Shown piece by piece: positions 1 through 9,282 of a stretch of DNA of 64,000 bases (the stretch's first letter is position 1; each line of letters starts with the position of its first letter). The DNA lies in the NCBI GenBank assembly GCA_004194705.1, contig SADC01001329.1:124001-188000 (forward strand), given 5' to 3'. The notes below the pieces were generated by a model that searched no databases, was not told the origin of the DNA, and saw nothing but the letters and a program-made list of their open reading frames with translations. A program made the translations under genes and the position numbers. The DNA comes from Ditylenchus dipsaci (taxonomy: Eukaryota > Nematoda > Chromadorea > Rhabditida > Anguinidae).

Positions 1-473
1 TTCTAGAAATCTTGGTCTTGGGTTTATGGTCAATCTTGTATGCTTAATTACAAAACACCCGACAACCCATTTTATCGTTTATAGGGCCCATAGCATACCT
101 GAATTCTGTTTCCGGGCTTTATACAATATTAAAAAATGCGGGACAGGACATTCCGTCCGCCCGCCGTCCCGAATCCCGCCTGAACATTTTTCAAGAATGT
201 CCTGTCCGGTGTCTCGTCTGGAAAGAATTATTCAAATTTCGTCCGTGTCGTCCCAAAAATGTCAAAGTTGCATCTCTAATAACAAACGTCAAACAATATA
301 AAAGCACAAGATCAAGAACAGGAAACATAGTGCGTAGCAATTATAAACAATAGCCAAAATTTTTGCTATAAAAATTGTCACCTGTTAAAACTGTCAAAAT
401 TGTGAAAACAGTCAACTTTCGATTTAAGGAAGCTTCGATTTGACGAAACTCTTGATTTAAAAGACCATGATTT
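1..473. other. No gene seen; degenerate repeats
   Basis: No convincing exon. The first 50 bases carry imperfect 'atcttggtcttgg' units resembling those at 3020-3130. Bases 130-250 are GC-richer and repeat 'cgtcc/cccgcc' words, which resembles the subterminal part of a transposon end. The open frame at 26-301 has no recognisable domain, and I do not call it a gene. Confidence 0.4.
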
Positions 474-678
474 TTGCGCGCCGGTTGTCCCCCGCCATTC
501 AAATTCTTTTCCCAATCATTAAACTTCTGTATTGATTTTTCAACTTGGTTTCTAACAAAACTATACCTAAAATTAATTCTAGGTCTTGTTTTGTTAGAAA
601 CCTATTTGAAAAATCCGTACAGAAGTTCAATGATTAGGAAAAAAATTAAAATGGTGGGAGACAATCGCTGCGCGCTAA
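474..678. repeat. Palindrome, diverged AAAGGGGCATGC hairpin relative
   Basis: The two arms, each about 95 bases, are inverted copies around base 575. The inner part (ttaaacttctgta... ttggtttctaacaaaac) is shared with the hairpins at 1925, 3849, 4128, 33836 and 56367. The outer ends here read GCGCGCCGGTTGTCCCC instead of the family's usual end, so this is a sub-family or end-switched copy. Confidence 0.7.
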
Positions 679-795
679 AATTATGTTCTTTTAAAACTTA
701 TTTCAGCTGCCAGTGATGCCAGTGATTAAATATTCTGTCAGTGATTAATAAAAATGACTAAAATGAGCTCTTGATTTAACAAAACTCTCGGTTTG

Positions 796-1923
796 AAGGG
801 GCATACCAGCGCGTTACACGGTCGATTTCAAATTTTCAAAGGCGGGGACCACACTTTCAAGACAAAAAAACATTTGATTTGAAAATGTTCCTTTTAATTA
901 TCTTATTATCATCACCGAAAAATGTTGCCACCGAAAGACTTTTTCTTGTCATTTTGTTTTTGGTGGCTATTTTTCGTTTAATTTTTTGTTTTCAGGTGAG
1001 TATCATTGGCTAAAGTTGGAGCAAAGCTACCCTGGGATCAACAACATGTGCCTTCGTGCTCCATTTCATGACAGTATGGCTAGGCCTTTGTAACATAACT
1101 GTTGGAGCACGTCAACTTCATGGAAGAGGCTGCCTAGTGAAAGTGATTATAAGTCACAAATTATACCTAAACGTCTGCTGGATTAATATCAATAATTTTC
1201 AGGTACGGTAGGCAATTCAGGTATCTTATTCTCGTGAACGAAGTTGTCTTTTGGTGTTTTCTTATGAATCGTTAATGCAGATCGTGAACGACTTTTCGCC
1301 CTTATACCTGAATTTTTAGGTAATCAGGTCAGTAATTAGCTTTATCATCTCAATGACAGTAATTACCAGCTCTGAACCGACGGCTCAGAAATCTACACTG
1401 ATGATAGTCAGTAGGTACTGTCATGAGAAGGATACCTGAATCGCGGCTCTATCCCACTATCTGGTGAAAAAATCGCCTTGGTCCCCTGTTTTTGAATATT
1501 TTGTGGTCTACTGTACCTGAAAATTATTGATATTAATCCAGCAGACGTTTAGGTATAATTTGTGACTTATAATCACTTTCAGTAGGCAGCCTCTTCCATG
1601 AAGTTGACGTGCTCCGACAGTTATGTTACAAAGGCCTAGCCATACTGTCATGAAATGGAGCACGAAGGCACATGTTGTTGATCCCAGGGTAGCTTTGCTC
1701 CAACTTTAGCCAATGATACTGACCTGAAAACGAAAAATTAAACGAAAAATAGCCACCAAAACAAAAAAATGACAAGAAAAAGTCTTTCGGTGGCAACATT
1801 TTTCGGTGATGATAATAAGATAATTAAAGGAACATTTTCAAATCAAATGTTTTTTGTCTTGAAAGTGTGGTCCCGCCTTTTGAAAATTTGAAATTGACCG
1901 TGTAACGCGCTGGTATGCCCCTT
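796..1923. mobile_element. Long inverted-repeat element with ~410-bp arms
   Basis: The left arm 796-1212 is repeated in inverse orientation at about 1512-1923, and the ends read AAGGGGCATACCAGCGCG. The arms hold a segment (about 1050-1170) that recurs at 61160-61280 outside this element. It begins three bases before the next hairpin (1925), so the two abut head to tail. No transposase is visible, and the superfamily is unknown. Confidence 0.8.
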
Positions 1924-1924
1924 T

Positions 1925-2160
1925 AAAGGGGCATGCCCCGCTAATAAGAGGTGGTGCCCGGGAATTCAAAATTTTTTCCTAATCATTAAAATTCTGTACG
2001 GAATTTTTAACTTGGTTTCTAACCAAACCATACCTAAAATTAAATTTTAGGTATGGTTTTGTTAGAAACCAAGTTGAAAAATCCGTACAGAAGTTTAATG
2101 ATTAGGCAAAAATTTTGAATTCCCGGGCACCACCTCTTATTAGCGTGGGCATGCCCCTTT
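1925..2160. mobile_element. AAAGGGGCATGC hairpin MITE, copy 1
   Basis: This is an almost complete 236-bp palindrome: AAAGGGGCATGCCCCGCTAA at the left, and its inverse ending GGGCATGCCCCTTT at the right. The arms meet around 2042 at 'aaattaaatttta'. It is flanked by TTAA-like sequence on the right. It is non-coding, and open frames across it are chance. Confidence 0.85.
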
Positions 2161-2195
2161 AACGAACATTTTTGCCGGTCCCAAGGGTTCGTTAA

Positions 2196-2999
2196 TGGCT
2201 CTATCACAATTGAAGGTGTAAATGTAAATGTAAGTGTAAGTGTAAATGTTTTTGGTATTTGAAGACACCTTACATTTACACTTACATTTACATTTACACT
2301 TACACTTACATTTACACTTACCCCTTCACAATACAAATGTAAATGCAAATGCAAATATTTTACTTATTAATTTTATTGCTAAAATCCTGCTTATTTATCA
2401 ACAAATATATATTTTTTGAATTTTAACTGCTAGTAGTGGAAAGTTTTCAATTAATGATATTCTTAATCAAACTTCAATCAAATCATATTTTCTTGGAAAT
2501 CCACACTACCGGCACCATTAAAAAATTCAACAAGCTTCTTGCGGATTTCCTTTGCACTACGGCCCTCGTTCTCTATTTTCAGTCACTGTTATACCAGGCC
2601 AGCTCTGAAGGCTGCCACTACTCTGTCAAGCACAATTTCCTCCTCCATATTCTCTCTTAAAAAGTTGTGCAAACACAGATTGCCCACACAATATCATCGG
2701 CTGTTTCATGGGAGCACTCGATAGCTTTAGTAGAATTCGCCACTTCATTGCCATGATGCCGAAAGTGTTTTCAATGCGGTTTCGGGCTCGAAAAAAAACA
2801 AAAAAAAACACATATTTAGCAATAAAAACGAAAATAAGTGAAAACTTTGCATTTACACTTACATTGGTATTGTGAAACCGTAAGTGTAAATGTAAGTGTA
2901 AGTGTAAATGTTTTTGGTATTGTGAAGACACCTTACATTTACACTTACATTTACACTTACACTTACACTTACATTTACCCTTCAATTGTGATAGAGCCA
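2196..2999. mobile_element. PIF/Harbinger-type element, TSD TAA
   Basis: The terminal inverted repeat (TGGCTCTATCACAATTGAAG at the left, its inverse at 2979-2999) is flanked by a direct TAA at 2193-2195 and 3000-3002, the three-base duplication typical of PIF/Harbinger. Inside each end lies an array of the words TGTAAATG and TGTAAGTG, in both orientations (about 2216-2345 and 2855-2978). The middle keeps a piece of Harbinger nuclease on the - strand. At 804 bp it is a deletion derivative. Confidence 0.85.
2626..2793 (-). pseudogene. Harbinger (HARBI1-like) nuclease C-terminal fragment
   Basis: The - strand encodes about 55 residues up to a stop. They include RARNRIENTFGIMAMKWRIL, the signature of the end of the DDE_Tnp_4 nuclease of PIF/Harbinger transposases and HARBI1, where the last catalytic Glu sits in 'R..IE..FG'. 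The upstream nuclease core and the MYB-like partner protein are missing. It sits inside the 2196-2999 element, so the superfamily assignments from the TSD and from the protein agree. Confidence 0.8.
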
Positions 3000-3002
3000 T
3001 AA

Positions 3003-3653
3003 ATCGAGAGTTGCCTGTATAAATCTTGGTTTTGGCCAAGATCTTGATTGGCCGTTTTCAAACATCTTGCTCTTGGTCTTGGTCAAAATTTCAGCTAAAA
3101 ATCTTGTCTTGTAATCTTGCTTGGTCCCCACTTTCTGTATCTACTATTATATGTGTTAAATATCATATCATATAAGTAGTTATGGTGCAGTGAAAGCAGA
3201 ATATATCGTCCGATCTTGCATGTCAAGCAATGTTGGGCTCGAATAGTCAACGGTTCTATGTTTCGGAAAAATTTTACATGCAAACAAAAAAATTCGAAAA
3301 CATTATTGACAAAATTAGGGTGGTCCCGCGCGAATTCCAAATCTCCAAATCGCTGCGCTTATCAAGTTTCATGGTCATTTAAGATAAAAAATTATCTAAG
3401 AAAGTTCTTTAGAAAAGGAAAATTTGTCACAAAAAAAGAGAAAAATTTGCCCCATAAAAACGTAAATTTGCCCCAAAAAGTATATTTGCACCAGAATAAA
3501 GGATTACCTATTTATTGGAGGTTTTTTTTTGCACGTTAAACCCTTCACTCCAACTCTCTCAACTTTTTTTGTTAAATTTTGTGAAAAATAATGATTCCAT
3601 TGCAATTCACCCCTCTACTACAAAGATAAAAAGAATTTTATTCATTTTTTCAG
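3003..3653. other. Intergenic; degenerate repeat then unique AT-rich DNA
   Basis: Bases 3006-3130 contain imperfect 'atcttggtttt/atcttgctcttgg' units similar to the start of the window. The rest to 3653 is AT-rich with runs of 'aaatttgcccc'-like words (3425-3500). I see no exon. Confidence 0.4.
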
Positions 3654-3719
3654 CTCAATGGCCAGCTCAAATTCAGCGACTGGAAATGAAGTTTGCAATG
3701 TCATGTATAAGGAGTGCAA
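3654..3719 (+). CDS. Possible first exon of the macro-Deltex gene
   Basis: A strong acceptor (tttttttcag) is followed after four bases by ATG at 3658 and about 21 codons (MASSNSATGNEVCNVMYKEC...). A GTAAAA donor follows at 3720. A cis or trans acceptor just before an ATG is what a 5' coding exon of the gene at 4525 would look like. The intron to 4524 holds two hairpin MITEs. Linkage to the downstream gene is inferred from position only. Confidence 0.35.
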
Positions 3720-3848
3720 GTAAAATGCGTTGTGGTAAGGTGTTCTGGCTACACTGTACTTTAGACGTCTTCTCCTTTACAAAATCACTTGAGTACACCA
3801 CAATAATATCCCATTGGATTTCGTATAAAACTCCCAATTGAACTTTTT

Positions 3849-4074
3849 AAAGGGGCATGCTCACTGTTTAAATTTGTCCCCGCCAATTCAATTTTTTTCT
3901 CAATCATTGAACTTCTGTATGAATTTTTCGGCTTGGTTTCTAATAAAACAGGCTAGAATTAAATTTTAGGTGTAGTTTTGTTAGGAACCAAGTTGAAAAT
4001 CCGTAGAGAAGTTCAATGATTCAGACGGAAATTTGAATTACCGGGGCAAATTTAAATAGGTGAGCATGGCCCTT
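3849..4074. mobile_element. AAAGGGGCATGC hairpin MITE, copy 2
   Basis: This palindrome has ends AAAGGGGCATGCTCACTGTT and its inverse TGAGCATGGCCCTT. The inner arm is shared with the copy at 1925 and the outer arm ('tgtttaaatttgtccccgcc') with the copy at 56367. It lies upstream of, or in the first intron of, the macro-Deltex gene. Confidence 0.8.
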
Positions 4075-4127
4075 CAAAGAAAGTGACCAACTCGATATTA
4101 ATCACCCTGATTTACTTTTTTGATCTT

Positions 4128-4351
4128 AAAGGTGCATGCCCACGCTAATAAGAGGTGGTGCCGGGAATTCAAATTTTTTTCATAATCATTTAACTTCTGT
4201 ACGAATTTTTCAGCTTGGTTCTAACAAACCATACCTAAATTTAATTTTCGGTATAATTTGTTAGAAACAAGTTGAAAAATAAGTACAGAATTAATGATTA
4301 GGAAATTTTTTTGAATTCCGGGACCACCTCTTATTAGCGTGGGCATGCCCC
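4128..4351. mobile_element. AAAGGGGCATGC hairpin MITE, copy 3
   Basis: This 224-bp palindrome starts AAAGGTGCATGCCCACGCTA and ends TAGCGTGGGCATGCCCC. Its outer arm 'taataagaggtggtgccggg' matches the copy at 1925 rather than its neighbour at 3849. At least two sub-families are therefore present within 2.5 kb. Confidence 0.8.
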
Positions 4352-4524
4352 GATAAGTGAGATTACCTTTTTAAAATATGTTTTATCGGCCAAAAAAAGT
4401 CAGTCAGGAAAATAGAATAAATAATAAATGTCAGCTGGGTCAATGTGCTGTAAATACAATGCAAATCCCAAAACAATACGATTTTTGGACATCCGCTAAA
4501 ACCAATTTTTTCGTGGTACTTCAG

Positions 4525-5290
4525 ATGGTCTAAAGTGCCGCATCACCGATTCTTTCACATTACGAAAAATTTTCAGGGAAATATAGTCAGTTGCACTCTC
4601 GAAGCAATAATTGTCTCTTGTGATCCAACTTTCAGTCTATCTGTAGGTGTTGGAAAAGCTGTTCGAAATGCCGGAGGACCAAACTTTATTGTAAGCTCTC
4701 CTTCATTAGATCATTTTTAACTTTTACAATTCATTTTCAGGCCAACTTGAATACTGCGAGAAGTGAGCAGACGGTGGGATAATCGATGTGGATGCCGCTG
4801 GCGATTTGAAGACAAGAAAGGTCATATTGGTGGTTCTGAGGAACATCATCGTCGATCAATGCAAAACGTTTATCTGCAAATTTTTGCAAAAGCTGTCACC
4901 GCTGGTTGGATTCTCTTGCAATTCCTGCTTTGGAACAGGTCTAATTTAGCTTTATCCTCAGTTATGAACGCGGTGTCTGACTGTTACACTTGGCTGTATT
5001 ATTATGGCGTATAGTCATAGTGGTTAATTGTAACGTGTGTTTTCGATCTATGACCTTGCTACTGTTTTTGTCAGAATTAAGGCCGTCATTGTAGCTGAGC
5101 TTTTGCATGTTATAAATTCTTCGACATTTCAAATAATTTTTAGGAGCATTTGGCTTGTCGTTCAATGAGGCTGCCAATTTTATCAAGACTGCGCTCCAAG
5201 ACTGTCCTACCTTCGGTGCTTTGAAGGTCTTTTTTTTCACATTAGCTGTTTCCAACATGGAAAGATTAAAAAAACTATTTTTAGACAATT
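4525..5290 (+). CDS. Macrodomain part of the macro-Deltex gene
   Basis: From 4577 the exon reads GNIVSCTLEAIIVSCDPTFS, then GVGKAVRNAGG, the first half of a macrodomain (GDI...DAIVNAAN...GGGVAxAI...AG). The usual NAAN is replaced by SCDP, as in diverged macrodomains, so ADP-ribose hydrolysis or binding may be altered. Exon 4741-4938 continues with IIDVDAAGDLKTRKVILVVL. The 4938/5144 junction rebuilds GTGAFGLSFNEAANF, the conserved G-x-G loop that grips the distal ribose. A single missing base near 4790 breaks the frame. Confidence 0.8.
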
Positions 5291-8200
5291 CAATTCATGG
5301 ATCTAAGTTCGAATTCGATGAATGTCTTTGGCAGTACTATCAGAACCTTGGTGCCATCGTCGTCATCAAATGTGCCTGTATTGAACATCTCTTCTTCCTC
5401 GGCGTCGTCATCTTCTGCATCTAGCTTGAGTACCTCTGCTTCATCAAGTGCCTCTGGCTATCCGTGTCATCCATATCCTCTATGTCTTCGATGTCTTCAA
5501 GTAAGAGAAATAGAGTTGTCGACTTTCGACTTAAAAGTCGAAAGGTCGAAATTTTTTAAAGCAGATTTTTTTACCGGAGTGTAAATCTGATGTTACAATG
5601 TGTACCCAACTGTTAATTCTGAGTATATGTTGTAAAATCAGACTGGGGACAGCAGGCGCCTATCGGCGCTTCTATTGTATTTTGTAATTTCAATAAATAT
5701 TAATTCGTCACATACCCCCTGATCATTCCTTTCTAGGTCTCACCCCCCCCCTCTCCTGCCTACCCTTCCTGGAACCCTTTTTGCCTACTAACTTTCCGAT
5801 CACCCTCCTCTTCGGGTACTTGCTGGTGGTGGGAACTATCCAGGTAGTTCGGGCCCATCCTGGCGGTTGGGGGTTACCTACATGGGCCGGGATCCATCAC
5901 GGGCGATTGGGAGGTATCAACGTGTTTGGGCGCATCCTGGTGGTTGTGGGGTATCCACGTGGTTTGGGCCCTAAATTGGTGGTTCGGGTATCTTTTCTGG
6001 TGATTTGGGCCCCATCTGGTGGTTGTGAATACAAAAATCAACCCTCAGTATAAACATAAATCCACCACCTCCAATTTAGAGGCAGGACTTTTTTTAGAAA
6101 TCATTTCATTTTACGTATTTGCGCTTGAAAACGCTAAGATGTTAAACGTGAGTCTTCCAATAAGATATTGGAAATAAGTTCACAAAACATGGCAGATAAT
6201 AAAGCTTGAGCACCAAAATTCACCCTAAATCCGGGCCAAAATTCACCACCTCCAATTTAAAAGGGCAAGAAAATTTTATCATAGAAGCCACTTTAATTGT
6301 AAGAATTTGTGCTTAAAATACAGCTGAGATGTTGCACTTGAGTGTTCCGGAAAAATATCTGGCATGTAAAAATGGCTAAAACTTTGGTTCTAAGTCAAAA
6401 GTGGCGACCCAGCATATAGAGATTTTCGCTCCGAGGCCGAAAATCGGCCTTAAAAAATTTCGACCTTTCGACTTAAAAGCAGTCATGTATGAATCAGGCT
6501 CTCTCTTGCTCCGCTCTGGCTCCGAGCAGGAGCAAGAGCCGGAGCAAATTTTTGAAACTTAAGAGACCAGAGCAAGAGCCGGAGAAAATTTTCAAAGTCG
6601 AGAGCCGGGTGCGAGAGCCGGAGCAAAATTTTCAAACGAAGATCTCGGAGCCAAATCCGGAGCAGATTTGTTCAAGTGAAGAGCTCGGAGTCAGATTCAG
6701 AGCAAATTTTTGCAAATTGAGAGCCGGAGCAAGAGCAGGAGCGAATTTTTCTAAGTCGAGAGCCGGAGCTAGAGTCGGAGCGAATTTTCAAGGTCGAGAG
6801 CCCGGAGCAAGAGCTGGAGCAATTTTTTGAAACTTACGAGCCCTGAGCAAGAGCGAAAAATCTTAAAAATACATCACTGCTTAAAAGTCGAAAGTCGACA
6901 ACCCTAAAGAGAAATCATTACTCATAATTTTGTAACCTGTTTGCTTTCATATTCTGCAGCATCGTCTCCCTCATCGTCATTAGCTGAAGTTTCTTCACCA
7001 AACGTGCTCGTGTGGATGCTAATGGCAAGAATAAGTACTTTGAAGTCGTTTCTGATGAGCAGCTGAGAAAACACAAGTCAGAGGTGGAGAATTCGCCCAC
7101 CAATGATTCACAAACTCAACTTCCCTGCTCTATTTGTTTGGTATGACGAATATTTTACTTTGTTTTCCATACGCTCTTATATTCTAGGGAGACCTATATC
7201 GGAAGACTCTTTTATTTCTGAATCATCTACTAAAATCATTGAAGGTAGTGTGGTTTGTGCTTTATTATCGTTCCTCCAACACATCTGTTTTTAGAAGTAG
7301 TTCGTCTGACGATTTGCAAACACATGTTCCACAAGGATTGCATTGAGGTTGGAAATATCAATTTTAAGTCATAATCCACCTTATAATTTGAGAGCCTTCA
7401 AAGTAAAAAGCAGTGTCCTAATTGCATGAAGTGGCATGTTGTTCCTCTGCTTCTCTGCCCAGTTAACCATGTATTATTTTCAGGTATTCTGCAGCGGTGG
7501 GTGATCACCAGCAAATGCGACGATGACAGTTCGAAAAATTGCTGGGACTGTTCCAGGACATCCAGAAGGTCAGTGTTTTACACCTTTTTATTGGAATCAT
7601 GTAATGACTTGTTCACGTCGTGAGAGTTCGAGTTAGAGTTCGGGATTTTGGTTGCGTGAACACCTCTCATCGTAACTCGAACTCTAACTCTAACTCGAGG
7701 ATGTTCATGTACCTAGAGTTAGAGTTCGAGGTTGGATTTGAGGGTGTTCATGCATATAACTTGGATTTTCTTTTAGTAAACCCCCCAAAAATTAAGTTTT
7801 AGTGGTTTAGACGGCTTTGGAGTGAGATTCTGAGCTATCTAAGCCATGTACATGAACATTTTCAAGCTCGACCTCTAACTCTTACTCGATGTACGTGAAC
7901 ACCATCGAGTTAGAGTTCGGGTTTTGAGTAGATGAACACCTCTTACCCAACTCTAGCTCTAACAACGTGAACAAGTCATAAGGAACTTCTGTTTATAGCT
8001 AGGGATGGCACGAAATACAATACAATGTTCCGTCAGGCGTTCAGTCAGTGAGTTTTAAGACTTGTTTTTTATTGTGTTTTATTGACCTCTTTACTACAGG
8101 ATGAAAATTTGAGACCAGGCGTCAAATTCCACGGTAAATTTCTAGCCGTTTGTTATGTGTTATTTAGGGAATCCAAAAATTACGTTTAGGTACGACTAGA

Positions 8201-8613
8201 ATCGCATATTTGCCTGATAGCGTAGAAGGGACGGTGGTGCTGGAATGCTGCAACTAGCTTTTGAACAGCGGCTCATTTTCACTATTGGTAATCTTCTTAC
8301 ATTTGAATGAAAAGTCTTTTTTATTTGTTTTTTATTTGCAGGAGATTCTGTGACTACAGGACAGAAAAATGTGGTTACATGGAATGGTCAAAGCGCCCGT
8401 TTTTAGAATCAGTGATGCTATATTTCTGTATTTTCAGGTATTCATCACAAGACCAGCATGCTGGGGGGACGTCGAAGTGAATTTATGCTTTACCCTATTA
8501 TTGTATCGATTTATTGAATGAGTTTTCAGCTACGGTATCCGGATGATGACTATCTTCGGAGAGTGCAGGAGGAACTGGGCTCCGTTGGGATTTTCAAAGA
8601 AATGCTTAATTGA
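4525..8613 (+). CDS. Macrodomain-RING-Deltex (DTC) E3 ubiquitin ligase gene
   Basis: This is a multi-exon gene read through small introns with GT...AG borders. Exons: 4525-4690, 4741-4938, 5144-5500, 6960-7140, 7188-7244, 7295-7347, about 7404-7428, 7484-7568, 7999-8047, 8100-8133, 8168-8287, 8342-8386, 8438-8476, 8530-8613. Domain order is macrodomain, Ser-rich linker, a basic PKRARVD-like patch, RING, then the Deltex C-terminal domain. DTX-family ligases ubiquitinate targets, and their DTC binds NAD+/ADP-ribose; macrodomains bind ADP-ribose. A hAT sits in the intron after 5500 and a Harbinger MITE in the intron after 7568. Several one-base indels break the frame (near 4790, about 5300, 7012, 7540, 8025, 8230) while splice sites survive. 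It is either a recent pseudogene or a functional gene with assembly errors. Confidence 0.85.
5800..6040. repeat. Degenerate tandem repeat inside the hAT
   Basis: Irregular units of about 40 bases carry 'gggcccatcctggtggttg' and variants ('gggcgcatcctggtggttgt', 'gggccccatctggtggttgt'). The tract is G-rich, unlike the surroundings. Open frames through it (5781-6053) are repeat artefacts. Confidence 0.6.
6490..6860. repeat. GAGCCGGAGCAA minisatellite inside the hAT
   Basis: Eight or so imperfect copies of a 36-45 base unit (gagagccggagcaagagc + gaatttttcaaagtc) stand in direct orientation between 6490 and 6860. The arrangement alternates a purine-rich half and a T-rich half. The open frame 6489-6830 (Glu/Pro/Arg-rich) follows from the repeat and is not treated as a gene. 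Confidence 0.75.
6960..7430 (+). CDS. RING finger part of the macro-Deltex gene
   Basis: Exon 6960-7140 has a Ser-rich start, then (after one missing A near 7012) PKRARVDANGKNKYFEVVSD and ends in LPCSICL. Exon 7188-7244 is the loop (RPISEDSFISESSTKIIE). Exon 7295-7347 gives VVRLTICKHMFHKDCIE, and 7404-7428 gives KKQCPNCMK. Together this is C-x2-C ... C-x-H-x2-H-x2-C ... C-P-x-C, a complete RING-H2-type cross-brace that recruits E2 enzymes. The donor after 7428 reads GC or has lost a T. The loop between the first and second cysteine pairs is longer than in DTX3. Confidence 0.85.
7484..8613 (+). CDS. Deltex C-terminal (DTC) domain exons
   Basis: In order: GDHQQ...MTVRKIAGTVPGHPEG (7503-7568), IQYNVPSGVQS (8015-8047), DENLRPGVKFH (8100-8133), RIAYLPDSVEG then MLQLAFEQRLIFTIG (8168-8287), GDSVTTGQKNVVTWNG (8342-8387), IHHKTSMLGGRR (8439-8476), and YPDDDYLRRVQEELGSVGIF, stop (8536-8613). 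These are the diagnostic Deltex blocks, including the RLIFTIG strand, the TTG, the WN-IHHKT ADP-ribose/NAD+-binding loop and YPD...Y. The histidines of the HHKT motif are present. The order and spacing match a full-length DTC. Confidence 0.9.
7605..7978. mobile_element. PIF/Harbinger-type MITE in an intron, TSD TAA
   Basis: The terminal inverted repeat TGACTTGTTCACG is flanked by TAA (7602-7604, 7979-7981). Inside are at least six copies, in both orientations, of a word like CTCTAACTCGAAC, most next to TGTTCAtG. Removing it restores a 53-base intron (7569-7604 plus 7982-7998). The architecture parallels the 2196 element, but the motifs differ. Confidence 0.85.
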
Positions 8614-9164
8614 CTAGCTTCTAAAATTATTGTCAATTATCTCATGCTCGTTGTTTTGTTATGGAAACTGACCTTATATGTGTTATTCAAGTGGACTCGA
8701 AAATACAGATCAAATTTTCAAAATACAGAATTAAGCAAACTAGAGAATTTTAAGTCTGAAACACGTTTTTCTAGTCAAATCTGAGGAGTTTTCTGATTTC
8801 CCGCGATTTTCGCTTGAAAGCTAAAAGCAACACTTTCGGGCGTTGCGAAAAGCCGTGTACATAGTCCCCCTACTAAAGAAGAAGTGTGTGTCTACTAAAA
8901 GGAAGTGTACGAAAACTTTTAACGGTTTAAATTTTAGAAATCAATGCTAATTATCTAGTGCTGGCCTAATTACTCTTTTTGGCATTAACTATGGTTGAAC
9001 AAAAGTTGTCAGAAGAAACCTTTTGCTTCACATAAATTATTTTTCTAGTTTCCTGGTAAAGGATTTTGACACATGCGATAAGACTAAATCAATAAGATCA
9101 AATCAACTATAAGACTGAATTAATTTCACTGTCCACTTTTCGAACAGGCTTGATTATTAAAATT
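8614..9164. other. 3' flank of the macro-Deltex gene; nothing else seen
   Basis: AT-rich non-coding sequence. No AATAAA is obvious close to the stop at 8613, so the polyadenylation signal is either non-canonical or was not found. I see no repeat ends before the poly-C element near 9165. Confidence 0.4.
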
Positions 9165-9282
9165 TTTGACCCTAGTAGCGAATACCCCCCTCCCCCAACA
9201 ATTTTTTTTTCAAAATCAGGTTTTAACCATTTCTGAGTAATTCTTATGCGCTGAAAACGATAAAAGAGGTAGTATGCCAGCT

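Larger units (their letters stand above)
5511..6906. mobile_element. hAT element in an intron, TSD AAGAGAAA
   Basis: The ends are TAGAGTTGTCGACTTTCGAC and the inverse of TAGGGTTGTCGACTTTCGAC, flanked by a perfect 8-bp AAGAGAAA (5503-5510, 6907-6914). An 8-bp duplication with TAGGG-type ends is the hAT pattern. Removing the element and one duplication restores a 55-base intron (5501 GT ... 6959 AG), like the gene's other introns. No transposase is visible. The interior holds two tandem-repeat tracts (5800-6040 and 6490-6860). Confidence 0.9.

Noticed and set aside
2216..2345. Telomere-like repeats
   Set aside because: The TGTAAATG/TGTAAGTG words are irregular, occur in both orientations and lie at a transposon end. 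They do not match a telomere unit such as TTAGGC.
2040..2354. 104-codon frame with VSVNVSVSVNV repeats
   Set aside because: It is a translation of the TGTAAGTG/TGTAAATG array at the Harbinger end and spans two different elements.
6489..6830. 113-codon Glu/Pro/Arg-rich protein
   Set aside because: It is a translation of the GAGCCGGAGCAA minisatellite inside the hAT, with no start context or splice sites.
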